Below the pieces are notes generated by a model that saw only the letters and a program-made list of their open reading frames with translations, did no database searches and was not told the DNA's origin. The position numbers were made by a program, and so were the translations under genes. From assembly GCA_025463165.1 (NCBI GenBank), contig JAOBAU010000448.1, positions 1 to 45,578 on the forward strand: DNA of 45,578 bases, read 5' to 3'. Position 1 is the first letter of the stretch, and each line of letters starts with the position of its first letter. Shown here piece by piece: positions 1-9,726 of the stretch. This DNA is from Acidobacteriota bacterium (GTDB lineage Bacteria > Acidobacteriota > Thermoanaerobaculia > Gp7-AA8).

Positions 1-1
1 G

Positions 2-955
2 TTCATCCAGCACCACTATCGCCACTTCAACGCGGCCGCTTTGCGCGCCGCGGCCGACGACTACATCAAGCACCTGAACGCCGGGAACAAGATGCTGGTC
101 ACGCTGGCCGGCGCGATGTCGACGGCGGAGCTCGGAATCTCGCTCGCCGAGATGATCCGGCAGGACAAAGTACAAGCCAACAGCTGCACCGGCGCGAACC
201 TCGAGGAAGACATCTTCAACCTCGTCGCGCACGATCACTACGAGCGCGTACCGAACTATCGCTACCTCTCCGCGGCCGACGAGAAAAATCTTCTCGATCG
301 CCACATGAATCGCGTCACTGATACCTGCATCCCGGAAGGTGAAGCGATGCGCCGCATCGAATCAGCCGTGCTCAAACACTGGGTCGACAAGGACAAGCAG
401 GGAAAGCGTCTCTTCCCGCACGAGTTCATGTTCGAGATCCTGCGCGACGGCTCGATCGCCGAGTTCTATCAGATCGATCCGAAGGACTCGTGGATGATCG
501 CGGCCGCCGAAAAGAACCTGCCGATGTTCGTGCCCGGCTGGGAAGACTCGACGCTCGGCAACATGTACTCCGGCCACTGCATCTCCGGCGACGTGAAGAA
601 CGTCCACACTGTCCGCACCGGCATTGAATACATGATCGAGCTCGCCGAGTACTACACGAAGACGACCGAGGAGTCGTCGATCGGTTTCTTCCAGATCGGT
701 GGCGGCATCGCCGGCGATTTTCCGATCTGCGTCGTACCCATGCTCCATCAGGATTTGCAGCGCACCAACGTTCCGCTCTGGGGCTACTTCTGCCAAATCA
801 GCGATTCGACGACGAGCTACGGCTCATATTCAGGCGCGGTCCCGAACGAGAAAATCACGTGGGGCAAGCTTGGCGTCGACACGCCCAGCCACGTGATCGA
901 ATCCGACGCCGCGATCGTCGCCCCGCTGATCTTCGCCTACGTCCTCGGCCTCTAA
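2..955 (+). CDS. Deoxyhypusine synthase-family protein (5' truncated by window edge)
   Basis: Frame is open upstream of the listed start (FIQHHYRHFNAA...). C-terminal GSYSGAVPNEKITWGKL resembles the DHS active-site Lys region. Confidence 0.85.
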   Translation, partial: FIQHHYRHFNAAALRAAADDYIKHLNAGNKMLVTLAGAMSTAELGISLAEMIRQDKVQANSCTGANLEEDIFNLVAHDHYERVPNYRYLSAADEKNLLDRHMNRVTDTCIPEGEAMRRIESAVLKHWVDKDKQGKRLFPHEFMFEILRDGSIAEFYQIDPKDSWMIAAAEKNLPMFVPGWEDSTLGNMYSGHCISGDVKNVHTVRTGIEYMIELAEYYTKTTEESSIGFFQIGGGIAGDFPICVVPMLHQDLQRTNVPLWGYFCQISDSTTSYGSYSGAVPNEKITWGKLGVDTPSHVIESDAAIVAPLIFAYVLGL

Positions 956-959
956 AACT

Positions 960-2990
960 TCACTGCGCCGCGATCGCCGCCGTGCTCTTCATCGAGTCGG
1001 CGGCGTTTTTCTTTTTCACGACGACGTCGATCGCCGACGCTCCGCTCGGAACGGAATCGAGTTGCATGACGAGCTTCGTCGCGCTGCCGTTCTTCACCTG
1101 CCCGAGGTTCTTCGCGCGCGGCGTTGCTTCCCAGGTGAGCTCGTCGGGCGAGGCGTTGTAGACGAACACCGTGAACTTGCGCGGCTGGCCGCTCTTCACG
1201 CGCACCGCGGCACTCGGGATGAACATCTCGCCGCCGATCTCGAACGGATAGCCGGCGTTGGTCTGATCGTGCGAGCCGCCCTTCACCATCACCCAGTTGC
1301 CGCCTTCTTCGATGAAAAGCGGCGGCGTGACGGCCACCTCATTCGCTTTCGGAACGACGAGCTCGGAACGCGCGAAACCGCGCGCTTCCGTCTCCGGCAC
1401 GCGCACGAGTGATTTCACCGCGTACGTTCCGGGCGGCACGCTGAGCGTTCCGTAATACTTGATGCCGCTGGCGCGCAGCTTGTCGCCGACCTTCGTCAAA
1501 TCGAGCGACATCTTCTGATAGAGCCGGTCGCGCACGACGCCGGTGTCATCGAATGCGTAGATGAAGATCTCGGCGTTGAGCGTGTTTCCTTTCGCGTTCT
1601 TTGCGAGGTCGGTCCCATTGATCTCGAGGATGACCGGCACCTGCGCGTTCGCGCCGCTGGTTGGAAACGCCGCCGCCAGCGCGGCGACGCCGAGGCCGTT
1701 TTGCGGGATGTCGTTGAGGATGATCTCGGCGTTCGACAGAGAGCGTTCTGCCGCCGTCTCGCCGCCGAGCTCGTAGTAGCCGGCGCGATGCGACGCGCGC
1801 GAACCGGACGGCACATTGACCAGCTTCACTTTCAGGTCGTGGAAGCGGCCCGGCTTCGCGGTCGGCGATTGGAAGCCGAGGACGTAGACGACTTCCTGCT
1901 GGCGCAGCATGCGCGCGAAGTCTTCGCTGATGCTGTTCGAATTGCGGAACACCTCGCCGCCCGTCGGCTTCGACACGAGGAACAGCGCTTCATTCGAATT
2001 GACACGCGTGTTGCCGCTCGTGTCGTTGCGCGCGCCGGTCTGCAGATCGCTGTTCACGCGCACGCCCTGAATGTCGAACGCGTTGAGCACGACATCGGAG
2101 CCGCGAAAGATGCGCGCCATCTCATCGATGATCGTCACGCTGCTCGAGCTGCCGTAGCGCGCATCGGAATCGACCGTGTACGCCTGACCATTCAGCACCG
2201 CTTCGTTTTCTTTTCGCACTTCGTCGCTCGATCCGGGACCGCGTCCCTGCACCAGCTTCGGATCGAACCCTTCCGACAGGAGGATGACCTGCTTGCGGCC
2301 TGAAACGGCGCGCAGCGTTCTGGCGAGATTGCCGAGCGTCGTCAGCTGCTTCTCGATGCGGCCGCGATTGAATGCGTCGTTGCTCCGGCTGACACCGCGA
2401 GAGATTTCCTGAACCTGTTCGGCCGCGGCACCGCGGCCGCCTTTCAGGTTCTGCTCCTTCGCGTCGTACGTCGTCGTCCCTGCGATCTGCAGCGGATCGG
2501 TTCCATGAAACGTCTGCGGATTGCTGATCGCGCTCGTCAGGAGATCGCGATCGGTGGTGAACGCGGTCGTCAGGCGATAGCCCTTCTCCGCGTCAATCGT
2601 CGCGATGGCGACGAGATCGCGCGGACGGACACTCGTCTGCAGGAACGATCGCGCCGCGTCCTGCGCGCGCACCATCGACGCGGGCGACGAATACGTCAGA
2701 TCGAAGAGCAGCATGAAGTTGCGGCGCGCCGCGGGGTTCAGCGGGGAGATCGCTTTTACCGATTCTTCCGATGCGAAGTCGATCTTGTCGAACGATGTCA
2801 CGCTGACCGGTTTGCCGTCGTCGATGAGCTGAAAGTTCGCGGCCGTCAGTCCGCGCACCGGATTGCCGTCGCGATCGACGACCGTTACCGGCACCTCGAC
2901 GATCTGGACGTTCACCGTCTCTTTCACCTGCGCGAAGAGCGGCGCACCAATGACGGCCAGCAGCAGCAAACGGCTCAGAATCGCTTTCAT
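960..2990 (-). CDS. VWFA-related (acidobacterial type) secreted protein
   Basis: Signal peptide, then VNVQIVEVPVTVVDRDGNPVRGLTAANFQLIDDGKPV and FMLLFDLTYSS; SD-like GGTGGAG before ATG. Confidence 0.85.
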   Translation of the reverse strand: MKAILSRLLLLAVIGAPLFAQVKETVNVQIVEVPVTVVDRDGNPVRGLTAANFQLIDDGKPVSVTSFDKIDFASEESVKAISPLNPAARRNFMLLFDLTYSSPASMVRAQDAARSFLQTSVRPRDLVAIATIDAEKGYRLTTAFTTDRDLLTSAISNPQTFHGTDPLQIAGTTTYDAKEQNLKGGRGAAAEQVQEISRGVSRSNDAFNRGRIEKQLTTLGNLARTLRAVSGRKQVILLSEGFDPKLVQGRGPGSSDEVRKENEAVLNGQAYTVDSDARYGSSSSVTIIDEMARIFRGSDVVLNAFDIQGVRVNSDLQTGARNDTSGNTRVNSNEALFLVSKPTGGEVFRNSNSISEDFARMLRQQEVVYVLGFQSPTAKPGRFHDLKVKLVNVPSGSRASHRAGYYELGGETAAERSLSNAEIILNDIPQNGLGVAALAAAFPTSGANAQVPVILEINGTDLAKNAKGNTLNAEIFIYAFDDTGVVRDRLYQKMSLDLTKVGDKLRASGIKYYGTLSVPPGTYAVKSLVRVPETEARGFARSELVVPKANEVAVTPPLFIEEGGNWVMVKGGSHDQTNAGYPFEIGGEMFIPSAAVRVKSGQPRKFTVFVYNASPDELTWEATPRAKNLGQVKNGSATKLVMQLDSVPSGASAIDVVVKKKNAADSMKSTAAIAAQ

Positions 2991-3010
2991 CGTTTCTCCA
3001 CCTGTTGGAT

Positions 3011-5057
3011 TTACTTGACGACCAGCGCCACGCTCGCTTTGCGCGCGTCGCCCGATCCTTTTTCGCGTACGGTCACTTCGAAACTGGAGCTTCCGGTCGC
3101 GAGTCCCTGCGGCGCGAGCTCGAAGACGAGCTTGGTCAGCTCGGCATCACGCGCGCGCACCTGCGATACGACGGACGGCGTGACGACGGCGCCGCCGGCG
3201 TGGGTCTCGAACGTCATCTCTTCCGCATTCGCGTTATAGACGAAGAGCGCGTATTTGCGGCGCTCCCCGTTCTTTACACGCGCCGCGGAGCTCGGCATGA
3301 ACGGCGCGCCGTTGAGCATGAACGGATACGCGGCGCCGCTGCGATCGTGGGACGCGCCGTGCACGAGCAGCCACTCCGACGGTTCGTCGAAGAAGAGCGG
3401 CGGCAACACGGACACGTCATCGGCGTGCGGCACGACGACATCGACGCGCGCGTAGCCCTTGCGATCGCTGTCGATGACGCGAACGAGACTCTTCACCTCG
3501 TAGCGACCTTCCGGAAGACTGAGCGTCGCGTAGTACTTGATTCCGCGGGCGCGAAGCTGCGCGCCGAGTTTGTCGACGTCGAGTGTCAGCCGCTGATAAA
3601 GACGATCGCGCACGAGCCCGTCCTGATCGAACGCGTAGATGAAGACGTCCGCAAGCGCCGTCTTCGCGCGCGCGGAGTCGAGCAACGACGCGCCGTCGAT
3701 CTCGAGCACGACCGGCACCTGCGCCTGCGTTCCCGACGTCGGAAACGCGGCCACCAGCGCATCGACATGAACGTCGGTTTGCGCGATGTCGTTCAGCACG
3801 ATCTCCGCGTTCGTCAGCGATCGTTCGAGCGCGGTCTGCATTCCCGCTTCGTAGTAACCGGCGCGATGAAAAACGTGGGTGCCGCGCGGCGCGTCGAGCA
3901 GCCGCACCTTCAACTCGTGAAACGTCCCCGGCTTTTCCGACGCGGCACGAAACGCGAGAACGTAGACGACTTCCTGCGCGCGCAGCATGCGATTGAGATC
4001 GTCGCCGAGATCGTTGGAATTCTGAAAGACGGCGCCGCCGGTCGGGTTGGCGACGAGGAAGAGCGCTTCGTTCGAGTTGATCTGCGCGCCGTGCGCGAGA
4101 TCGTTGTTCACGCGAACGCCCTTCGTGTCGATGGCGTGCAGCACGACGTCGGCGGCGCGAAACTCATACGCCATTCGCCGAAGCGCGGCCTGTGTGTCGG
4201 ACGTGCCGTATTGCGCGTCGGGATCGGTGCGCCACAACTCGCCGTTGAGAATCTGCTCGAGCTCTTCACGCTGCTCGGCGGTCGAACCGGCTTCACGTCC
4301 GCGCACGAGGCGCGGATCGAAACCGTCGGAGAACATGATGATCTGCTTGCGGCCTGGCAGCGCGCGCAACGTCTTCGCGAGATCGGCCAGCGCGCCGAAC
4401 TGCCGGATGACGCGCGTGCGCATGAACTGATCGTCGAGCCGCTGCTGCTGCTTCATCACTTCCTGAAAAAGAATCGCTCCTTCGTCGACGCGACCCGATG
4501 GCATCTCGCCCGGACGCGACATCGCGGTCACGTCGACGAGCGGCGTGCCGGCGATCTGCAGCGGATCGTTCCCGCGGAAGGATCGCGGATTGGCGATCGC
4601 GGCGTTGAGCAGATTGCGATCGGTCGTGAACGCGGTGAGCGTTCGAAATCCGCGATCGGCATCGACGGTCGCCACGCCGATCAGGTCGCGGCGCCCTGAG
4701 CCACGCACGAGAAAATCGCGCGCGGCGTTTTGTGCTTTCGCGATCGACGTCGGCGAGGTGTACGAGAGATCGAAGAGGAGGAGGAAGTTGCGTCGTGCGA
4801 CCGGATTCAAACGCGACAGCGATTTCACCGACTCGAACGATGCGAAGTCGATCGCGTCGAACGCGGTGATCGACTGCTTTCGACCACTGTCGAGCAGCTC
4901 GAAATTCGCCGCCGTCAGTCCGCGCACCGGCTGTCCGTCGCGATCGACGACCGTGACCGGCACCTCGACGACGTGAACGTTGACGCTCTCCTGCAGTTGC
5001 GCGCGCGCCGCGCCTGCAATCAGCAGCGCGACACACGCAATACGAGCAAGCGGCATC
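3011..5057 (-). CDS. VWFA-related (acidobacterial type) secreted protein, tandem paralog
   Basis: Collinear with the 960..2990 product. Start placed at MPLARIACV (5057) because CAGGAGA lies just upstream; the ORF-track start is 5077. Confidence 0.83.
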
Positions 5058-5110
5058 AGGATCTCCTGACGCGACATCTTAGGAGAGTCGCGCCTGCCCG
5101 CGCGACTCCG

Positions 5111-5749
5111 TCACTGTTTCGTGATGGCGCCGGCGTCGCTGCGCAGCATCCCATGCCGCAGAATTCGCGAAATCTCGCCCACAACCGCCTCGGTATCTTT
5201 CCCGAAATGCTCTTTGACGCCGAAGATGATCTCGATTGAAAAGTAGTTATAGAAGATGCGCGTGGCCAGCATGACGGCTGCAGACGGCGACAATCCTTCC
5301 TGCAATTTCGCTTTCAGCTCGTCTTCCATGTGATGCGATTTCAGGAAGGATTCGAACCGGCTCGACATGTCCGCATAGAACTTGCGAATGTGCGAACCAT
5401 CGAACTCGACGACGTCGACGTAAATCAATGCGACGTGATCGCGATATTCAGCAACCGTCTCGCGCGCCGCATGTCCGAGCTCTTCGAGATTTTCGGGAAA
5501 CGTGCCGCCGGCCAGCGCGCGATTGAATGGAAAGTCCGGCGTCGACATCGCCTGGAAATACTGATCGAGCAACTCGCGGAAAATCGTCTCTTTGTCCGGG
5601 AAGTGGTGATAGACGTTCCCTTTGGAAACGCCGGCCGCCTCGGCGATGTCACGGACGCTCGTCGCTCCATACCCGTGATGGGAAAAAAGCTTCAGCGCCG
5701 CGTCCAGGATCTGCGCGCGGCTCCGTTCAGAGCGTTCTTCCTGGTTCAT
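5111..5749 (-). CDS. TetR/AcrR family regulator
   Basis: N-terminal HTH: RAQILDAALKLFSHHGYGATSVRDIAEAAGVSKGNVYHHFPDKETIFRELL. Start trimmed from the longer ORF. Confidence 0.92.
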   Translation of the reverse strand: MNQEERSERSRAQILDAALKLFSHHGYGATSVRDIAEAAGVSKGNVYHHFPDKETIFRELLDQYFQAMSTPDFPFNRALAGGTFPENLEELGHAARETVAEYRDHVALIYVDVVEFDGSHIRKFYADMSSRFESFLKSHHMEDELKAKLQEGLSPSAAVMLATRIFYNYFSIEIIFGVKEHFGKDTEAVVGEISRILRHGMLRSDAGAITKQ

Positions 5750-5756
5750 TGAATCC

Positions 5757-7196
5757 TCAGTGTATCGCTTCGCGCAGCTTCGCTTTTTCGACCTTTCCGT
5801 ATGGCGTGCGCGGAAGTACATCGATGAATACGTACCGTTTCGGTAACTTGTACTTTGCAATGCGCGCGGCGAGGTATGTTTCGAGCTCTTCCTGCGCCGC
5901 GCGTCCGACGATGAATGCGACGGCGACTTCGCCCCAGACGTCGTCCGGCACCGGCACGATCGCGGCGTCGGCGACGAGCGGATGGGTGACCAGTTCCGCT
6001 TCGATCTCGGCCGGATAAACATTGACGCCGCCGCTGATGAACATCTCTTTGCGGCGGCCGGCGATGAAAAAGAATCCGTCGGCGTCGCGGCGCGCGAGAT
6101 CGCCGGTATGAAACCAGCCGTCGTCGCCATACGCCGCGCGCGTCGCCTCTTCGTTGTTCCAGTAACCGCTGCTGACGTGCGGTCCGCGAATCGATATCTC
6201 GCCGATCTCGCCTTCCGCGACTTCGTTGCCATCGCCGTCGATCAGGCGCACTTCGGTGAAGAGCATCGGCCGTCCAATCGAGCCCGGCTTCTGCGCCGCA
6301 TCCTCGACCGTCATCGTGAAGCAGTTCACGCCGACCTCGGTCATGCCATAGCCCTGCTTCATCGGCACGCCGCGCGCGAGATACGCCTGCTGAATGTACG
6401 CGGGCAGCGGCGCGCCGCCGCTGATGAACCAGCGGATGTGACCGAGATCGGCGGCTGCAAATCCGGGATCGTCCATCAGCAGCTTCCAGATGGTCGGGAC
6501 GCCGAGTACGACCGTGCAGCGTTCGCGTTCGATCGTCGGCCAGACGACGCGGGCGTCGAAGTTTTTGTGCAGCACGATCGTGCCGCCGACGCTGAAGATC
6601 GGGATGAGAAACGCCGCAACGCCGCCGGCGTGATACAGCGGCGTGAAGATCGGACTGACGTCGTCCTCGCGCAGTCCCCAGTTCACGGCGGTGTTGTAGC
6701 CGTTCCACCAGAGCTGGCGTTTCGGGATCATGACGCCTTTCGGTTTGCCGGTCGTGCCGGAGGTGTAGAGGAGACAGTAGGTCGATTCGGCGTCACTTCG
6801 AAGTGGCGCGCATGTTCCTTCACCACTGCGCAACTCGCGGATGCCGACCGGCAGATCGAGCTTCGCGAACTCTTCACCGGCGAACAGCACCTTCATCGTG
6901 CAGTCTTCGATGATGCCGCGCAGTTCGTGCTCCGTCGCGCGAGTCGACAGCGGTACGACGATCGCGCCGCACTTTGCGGCGGCGAAGAAGAACGCGAGGA
7001 ACTCGACGCAGTTGTACGCGAGGATTCCGTAGCGATCGCCGGCGGCAACTCCCGCTTCGCGCAGCGTGACGGCCGCGGCCTGCGCGCGGAGATCGAGATC
7101 GCGATACGTCAGGCGCGCGCCGCTCTCGATCTCGACGAGGGCGAGCTTGTCCGGCGTGATGCGCGCGCGCTCGGCTAGCAGGTCCCCGTCAAACAT
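5757..7196 (-). CDS. Class I adenylate-forming enzyme (acyl-CoA synthetase-like)
   Basis: P-loop LLYTSGTTGKPKGVM, GYGMTEVGVN, GDLARRDADGFFFIAGRRKEMFISGGVNVYPAEIE, PRTPYGKVEKAKL. Confidence 0.93.
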   Translation of the reverse strand: MFDGDLLAERARITPDKLALVEIESGARLTYRDLDLRAQAAAVTLREAGVAAGDRYGILAYNCVEFLAFFFAAAKCGAIVVPLSTRATEHELRGIIEDCTMKVLFAGEEFAKLDLPVGIRELRSGEGTCAPLRSDAESTYCLLYTSGTTGKPKGVMIPKRQLWWNGYNTAVNWGLREDDVSPIFTPLYHAGGVAAFLIPIFSVGGTIVLHKNFDARVVWPTIERERCTVVLGVPTIWKLLMDDPGFAAADLGHIRWFISGGAPLPAYIQQAYLARGVPMKQGYGMTEVGVNCFTMTVEDAAQKPGSIGRPMLFTEVRLIDGDGNEVAEGEIGEISIRGPHVSSGYWNNEEATRAAYGDDGWFHTGDLARRDADGFFFIAGRRKEMFISGGVNVYPAEIEAELVTHPLVADAAIVPVPDDVWGEVAVAFIVGRAAQEELETYLAARIAKYKLPKRYVFIDVLPRTPYGKVEKAKLREAIH

Positions 7197-7987
7197 GCGA
7201 TGAAGCGCTCCGGCTGCTGGCGATGCGGAATGTGCGCGGCTCCGTCGATGACATGCAGCTCCGCTCCTTCGATTTTTTTCTGCAGCGCTTCCGCGTATTC
7301 GAGCGGCAGCACGCCATCGTCTTTCCCCCAGACCAGTTTCACCGGCACGCGCAGCTCGGCGAAACGGCCGTCGAGCAGATGCGGCACGATGTTGGTCTGC
7401 ATGACGCGCAGCATCGGCGAGCCGTTGGCGCGCGCGAGGAACGCATCGATGACGAACTCCGGCGTCGCGTCGGCGGGACCGTTCACCGCGCGCATCATCA
7501 CCGCGGCCTGTTCGCGCGTGTTCGCAATCAGCGGCACCGAGATCGGCCACGACATCCCGCTCGAATCTTCGAGCACGAGTCGCGTGATTCGCGTGGGATG
7601 ACGCAGCGCGTACAACATGCTCATCCAGCCACCCATCGAATTGCCGACGAGCGTCACCGGGCCGTCCGTTTCGCGATCGATGATCGCGGCGAGATCGTCG
7701 ACGACTCGCATCAGATCGATCGGACCGTCGAGCGGTGCGCTTTCGCCGTGTCCGGCGAGATCGGGAACGATCAGCCGATACTTCGCGGCCAGCGCGGGAA
7801 CGACCGCCGCCCACGTTCCGGCCTGGTCGTTGACGCCGTGTACGAGCACGATCGTGTCGGTGCCGTTTCCGCCGCTGAACCAGACGCGTCCCTCTTCTTC
7901 GTGGCGCGTCAGTCCCGACGTCGAAAGCGACGCGCGCGTGGCGGCGATAAACGTTGCGATCGGATCGACAGCAGTTGAATCAGGCAA
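7175..7987 (-). CDS. Alpha/beta-fold hydrolase
   Basis: IVLVHGVNDQAGTW, nucleophile elbow LVGNSMGGW, late VIDGAAHIPHRQQPERF. Confidence 0.9.
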   Translation of the reverse strand: MPDSTAVDPIATFIAATRASLSTSGLTRHEEEGRVWFSGGNGTDTIVLVHGVNDQAGTWAAVVPALAAKYRLIVPDLAGHGESAPLDGPIDLMRVVDDLAAIIDRETDGPVTLVGNSMGGWMSMLYALRHPTRITRLVLEDSSGMSWPISVPLIANTREQAAVMMRAVNGPADATPEFVIDAFLARANGSPMLRVMQTNIVPHLLDGRFAELRVPVKLVWGKDDGVLPLEYAEALQKKIEGAELHVIDGAAHIPHRQQPERFIACLTGTC

Positions 7988-9008
7988 GGAGTCGCTCCTC
8001 GTTTTTCGGCAGGCGAAATGCGACCGCGGCCTGGTTGTAGCCGACGCCCGAGCCGATCAGCACGACGAGCTCGCCGCCACGGATTTTCTTCTGCTGCAGC
8101 GCGTCGTGAAAGGCCATCGGGATGCACGCCGAACCGGTGTAGCCCCATTTCTCCATCACCGTGTGCGTCTTCTCCATCGGAAGGCCGAGATCCTTCATGA
8201 CCAGCTCGATCGTTGGCTTGCGCACCTGCGTGAAGATCAGAAAGTCGATTTCATCGACGGCGAAGCCGCCGTTCTTCGCGACGGCGCGAACGAGCTTCGG
8301 CCAGCCGTCGTTGTTGATCTCGGGCGGATAGCGCTCGACCATCTTCACGCGCGTCCGTCCGTTTGCGAATGAATCGGCAGTGATTGGCTCGACGGTGCCG
8401 CCGGCCTGAATCAGCCAGTTGCGATGCAGAGTTCCATCGGCCGCGAACGCCGCGGCGATGAAGCCCGGCTCGCTGCTCCGCTCGAGGATCGCCGCGCCGG
8501 CGCCGTCGCCGTAAAAGAACGTCATCGGATCGTCGGGATCGGCGAGCTTGCGCATCAGGTAGACGCCGACGACGAGCACCGTCTTCAGCGACGGATTCGT
8601 CGCCATCAGACCGGCGGCGTTCGCGAGTGCGGTCGGAAACGACGCGCACGCGCAGGCGACGTCGAACGTGCCGGCGTTCTTCGCGCCGAGCTTCGACTGC
8701 AGCACGACCGAGGTGGCCGGCGTGATGTAGTCGGGTGAATCGGTTCCGAGAATGATGAGGTCGAGCTCTTCCGGGCTGCGGCCGGCACGCGCTAGCGCCT
8801 GTTCCGCGGCGCGCTGCGCGAGATCGGACGCCGCCCATTCGGACGGTGCGTGCCAGCGGCTGCGAATGCCGCTCGCCGCTTCCATCTTGTCGACGAACGT
8901 CGGCGCAATCTCGCTGAAGCGTGCGCGCAACTGATCGTTCGTCACTTCCGTTTCGGGAAGATACGACGAAGTCGCGACGATGCTCGCGTATCCGCGCTCA
9001 GGTGCCAA
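7980..9008 (-). CDS. Ketoacyl-ACP synthase III-like (thiolase fold)
   Basis: FDVACACASFPTAL aligns with the FabH Cys motif; GDGAGAAIL; C-terminal GSGVGYNQAAVAFRL. TTG start with GGGGGA upstream is inferred; ORF track gives 9080. Confidence 0.88.
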   Translation of the reverse strand: MAPERGYASIVATSSYLPETEVTNDQLRARFSEIAPTFVDKMEAASGIRSRWHAPSEWAASDLAQRAAEQALARAGRSPEELDLIILGTDSPDYITPATSVVLQSKLGAKNAGTFDVACACASFPTALANAAGLMATNPSLKTVLVVGVYLMRKLADPDDPMTFFYGDGAGAAILERSSEPGFIAAAFAADGTLHRNWLIQAGGTVEPITADSFANGRTRVKMVERYPPEINNDGWPKLVRAVAKNGGFAVDEIDFLIFTQVRKPTIELVMKDLGLPMEKTHTVMEKWGYTGSACIPMAFHDALQQKKIRGGELVVLIGSGVGYNQAAVAFRLPKNEERLLA

Positions 9009-9726
9009 GGACGAGTCCCCCGTCAACGGACAAGACCGTGCCGTGAATGAACTTCGCAGCGTCAGACGCCAGCCAGACATACGCGTTGGCGATGTCGTCC
9101 GGCTCGCCGAGCATCCCGAGCGGCGCTTTCTGCGCCATCGTGTCGAGTACTTTTTGCGGCATCGCTTTGATCATGTCGGTGGCGATGAAACCGGGCGCAA
9201 CGGCGTTCACGCGAATGCCGAATTTCCCCAGCTCGCGCGCCCACGTCTGCGTAAAACTGATCACGCCCGCCTTCGTCGCCGCGTAATTCGTCTGCCCGAA
9301 ATTTCCGTAGAGACCAACGATCGACGACGCGTTCAGCACGACGCCGCCTCGCTGTTTGATCATCTGCGGCACGACGGCGCGCGTGCAGACGAAGACACCT
9401 TTGAGGTTGACGTTGACGACGGCATCGAACGTCGCGTCATCCATGGTCGAGACGATCTCGCCATCCTTCACTTTCACCAGCTGCGCGTCGCGCACGATGC
9501 CGGCGTTGTTCACGAGCACGTCGATGCGTCCGTGCTGCGCGAGCACTTCGGCCACCGCAGCGTCGATCGATTCACGACTGGTGACGTCGATGCGCGGTTC
9601 GCTCGAGACGTCCCATACGACGACCTTCGCTCCTTCATCAGCGAAGCGTTCGGCGGTGGCGCGGCCGATTCCTGCCGCGCCACCGGTGACGATGACGACT
9701 TTGTCGCGGAGCCCACTCGGGATCAC
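8998..9726 (-). CDS. SDR oxidoreductase, FabG-like
   Basis: VTGGAAGIGRATAE, VNNAGI, SSIVGLYGNFGQTNYAATKAGV, PGFIATDM; GTG start. Confidence 0.93.
   Translation of the reverse strand: MIPSGLRDKVVIVTGGAAGIGRATAERFADEGAKVVVWDVSSEPRIDVTSRESIDAAVAEVLAQHGRIDVLVNNAGIVRDAQLVKVKDGEIVSTMDDATFDAVVNVNLKGVFVCTRAVVPQMIKQRGGVVLNASSIVGLYGNFGQTNYAATKAGVISFTQTWARELGKFGIRVNAVAPGFIATDMIKAMPQKVLDTMAQKAPLGMLGEPDDIANAYVWLASDAAKFIHGTVLSVDGGLVLGT

Noticed and set aside
3005-4699. 564-aa plus-strand ORF over the second VWFA gene
   Set aside because: Antisense shadow of a well-supported gene; Arg/His-rich translation with no motif.
5757-7814. ORF-track 685-aa version of the ligase and other over-extended ORFs (5111..6232, 18866..20488, 35356..39903, 38646..41066, 39687..41867, 27160..28842)
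   Set aside because: N-terminal extensions run through neighbouring genes in another frame; trimmed to starts supported by domain boundaries and junctions.
5757-9726. Calling the enzyme block a true oleABCD olefin or beta-lactone cluster
   Set aside because: Same enzyme classes, but the SDR is 242 aa and FabG-like, the ligase looks like a general acyl-CoA synthetase, and the KAS lacks the His/Asn that OleA retains. Kept only as an analogy.
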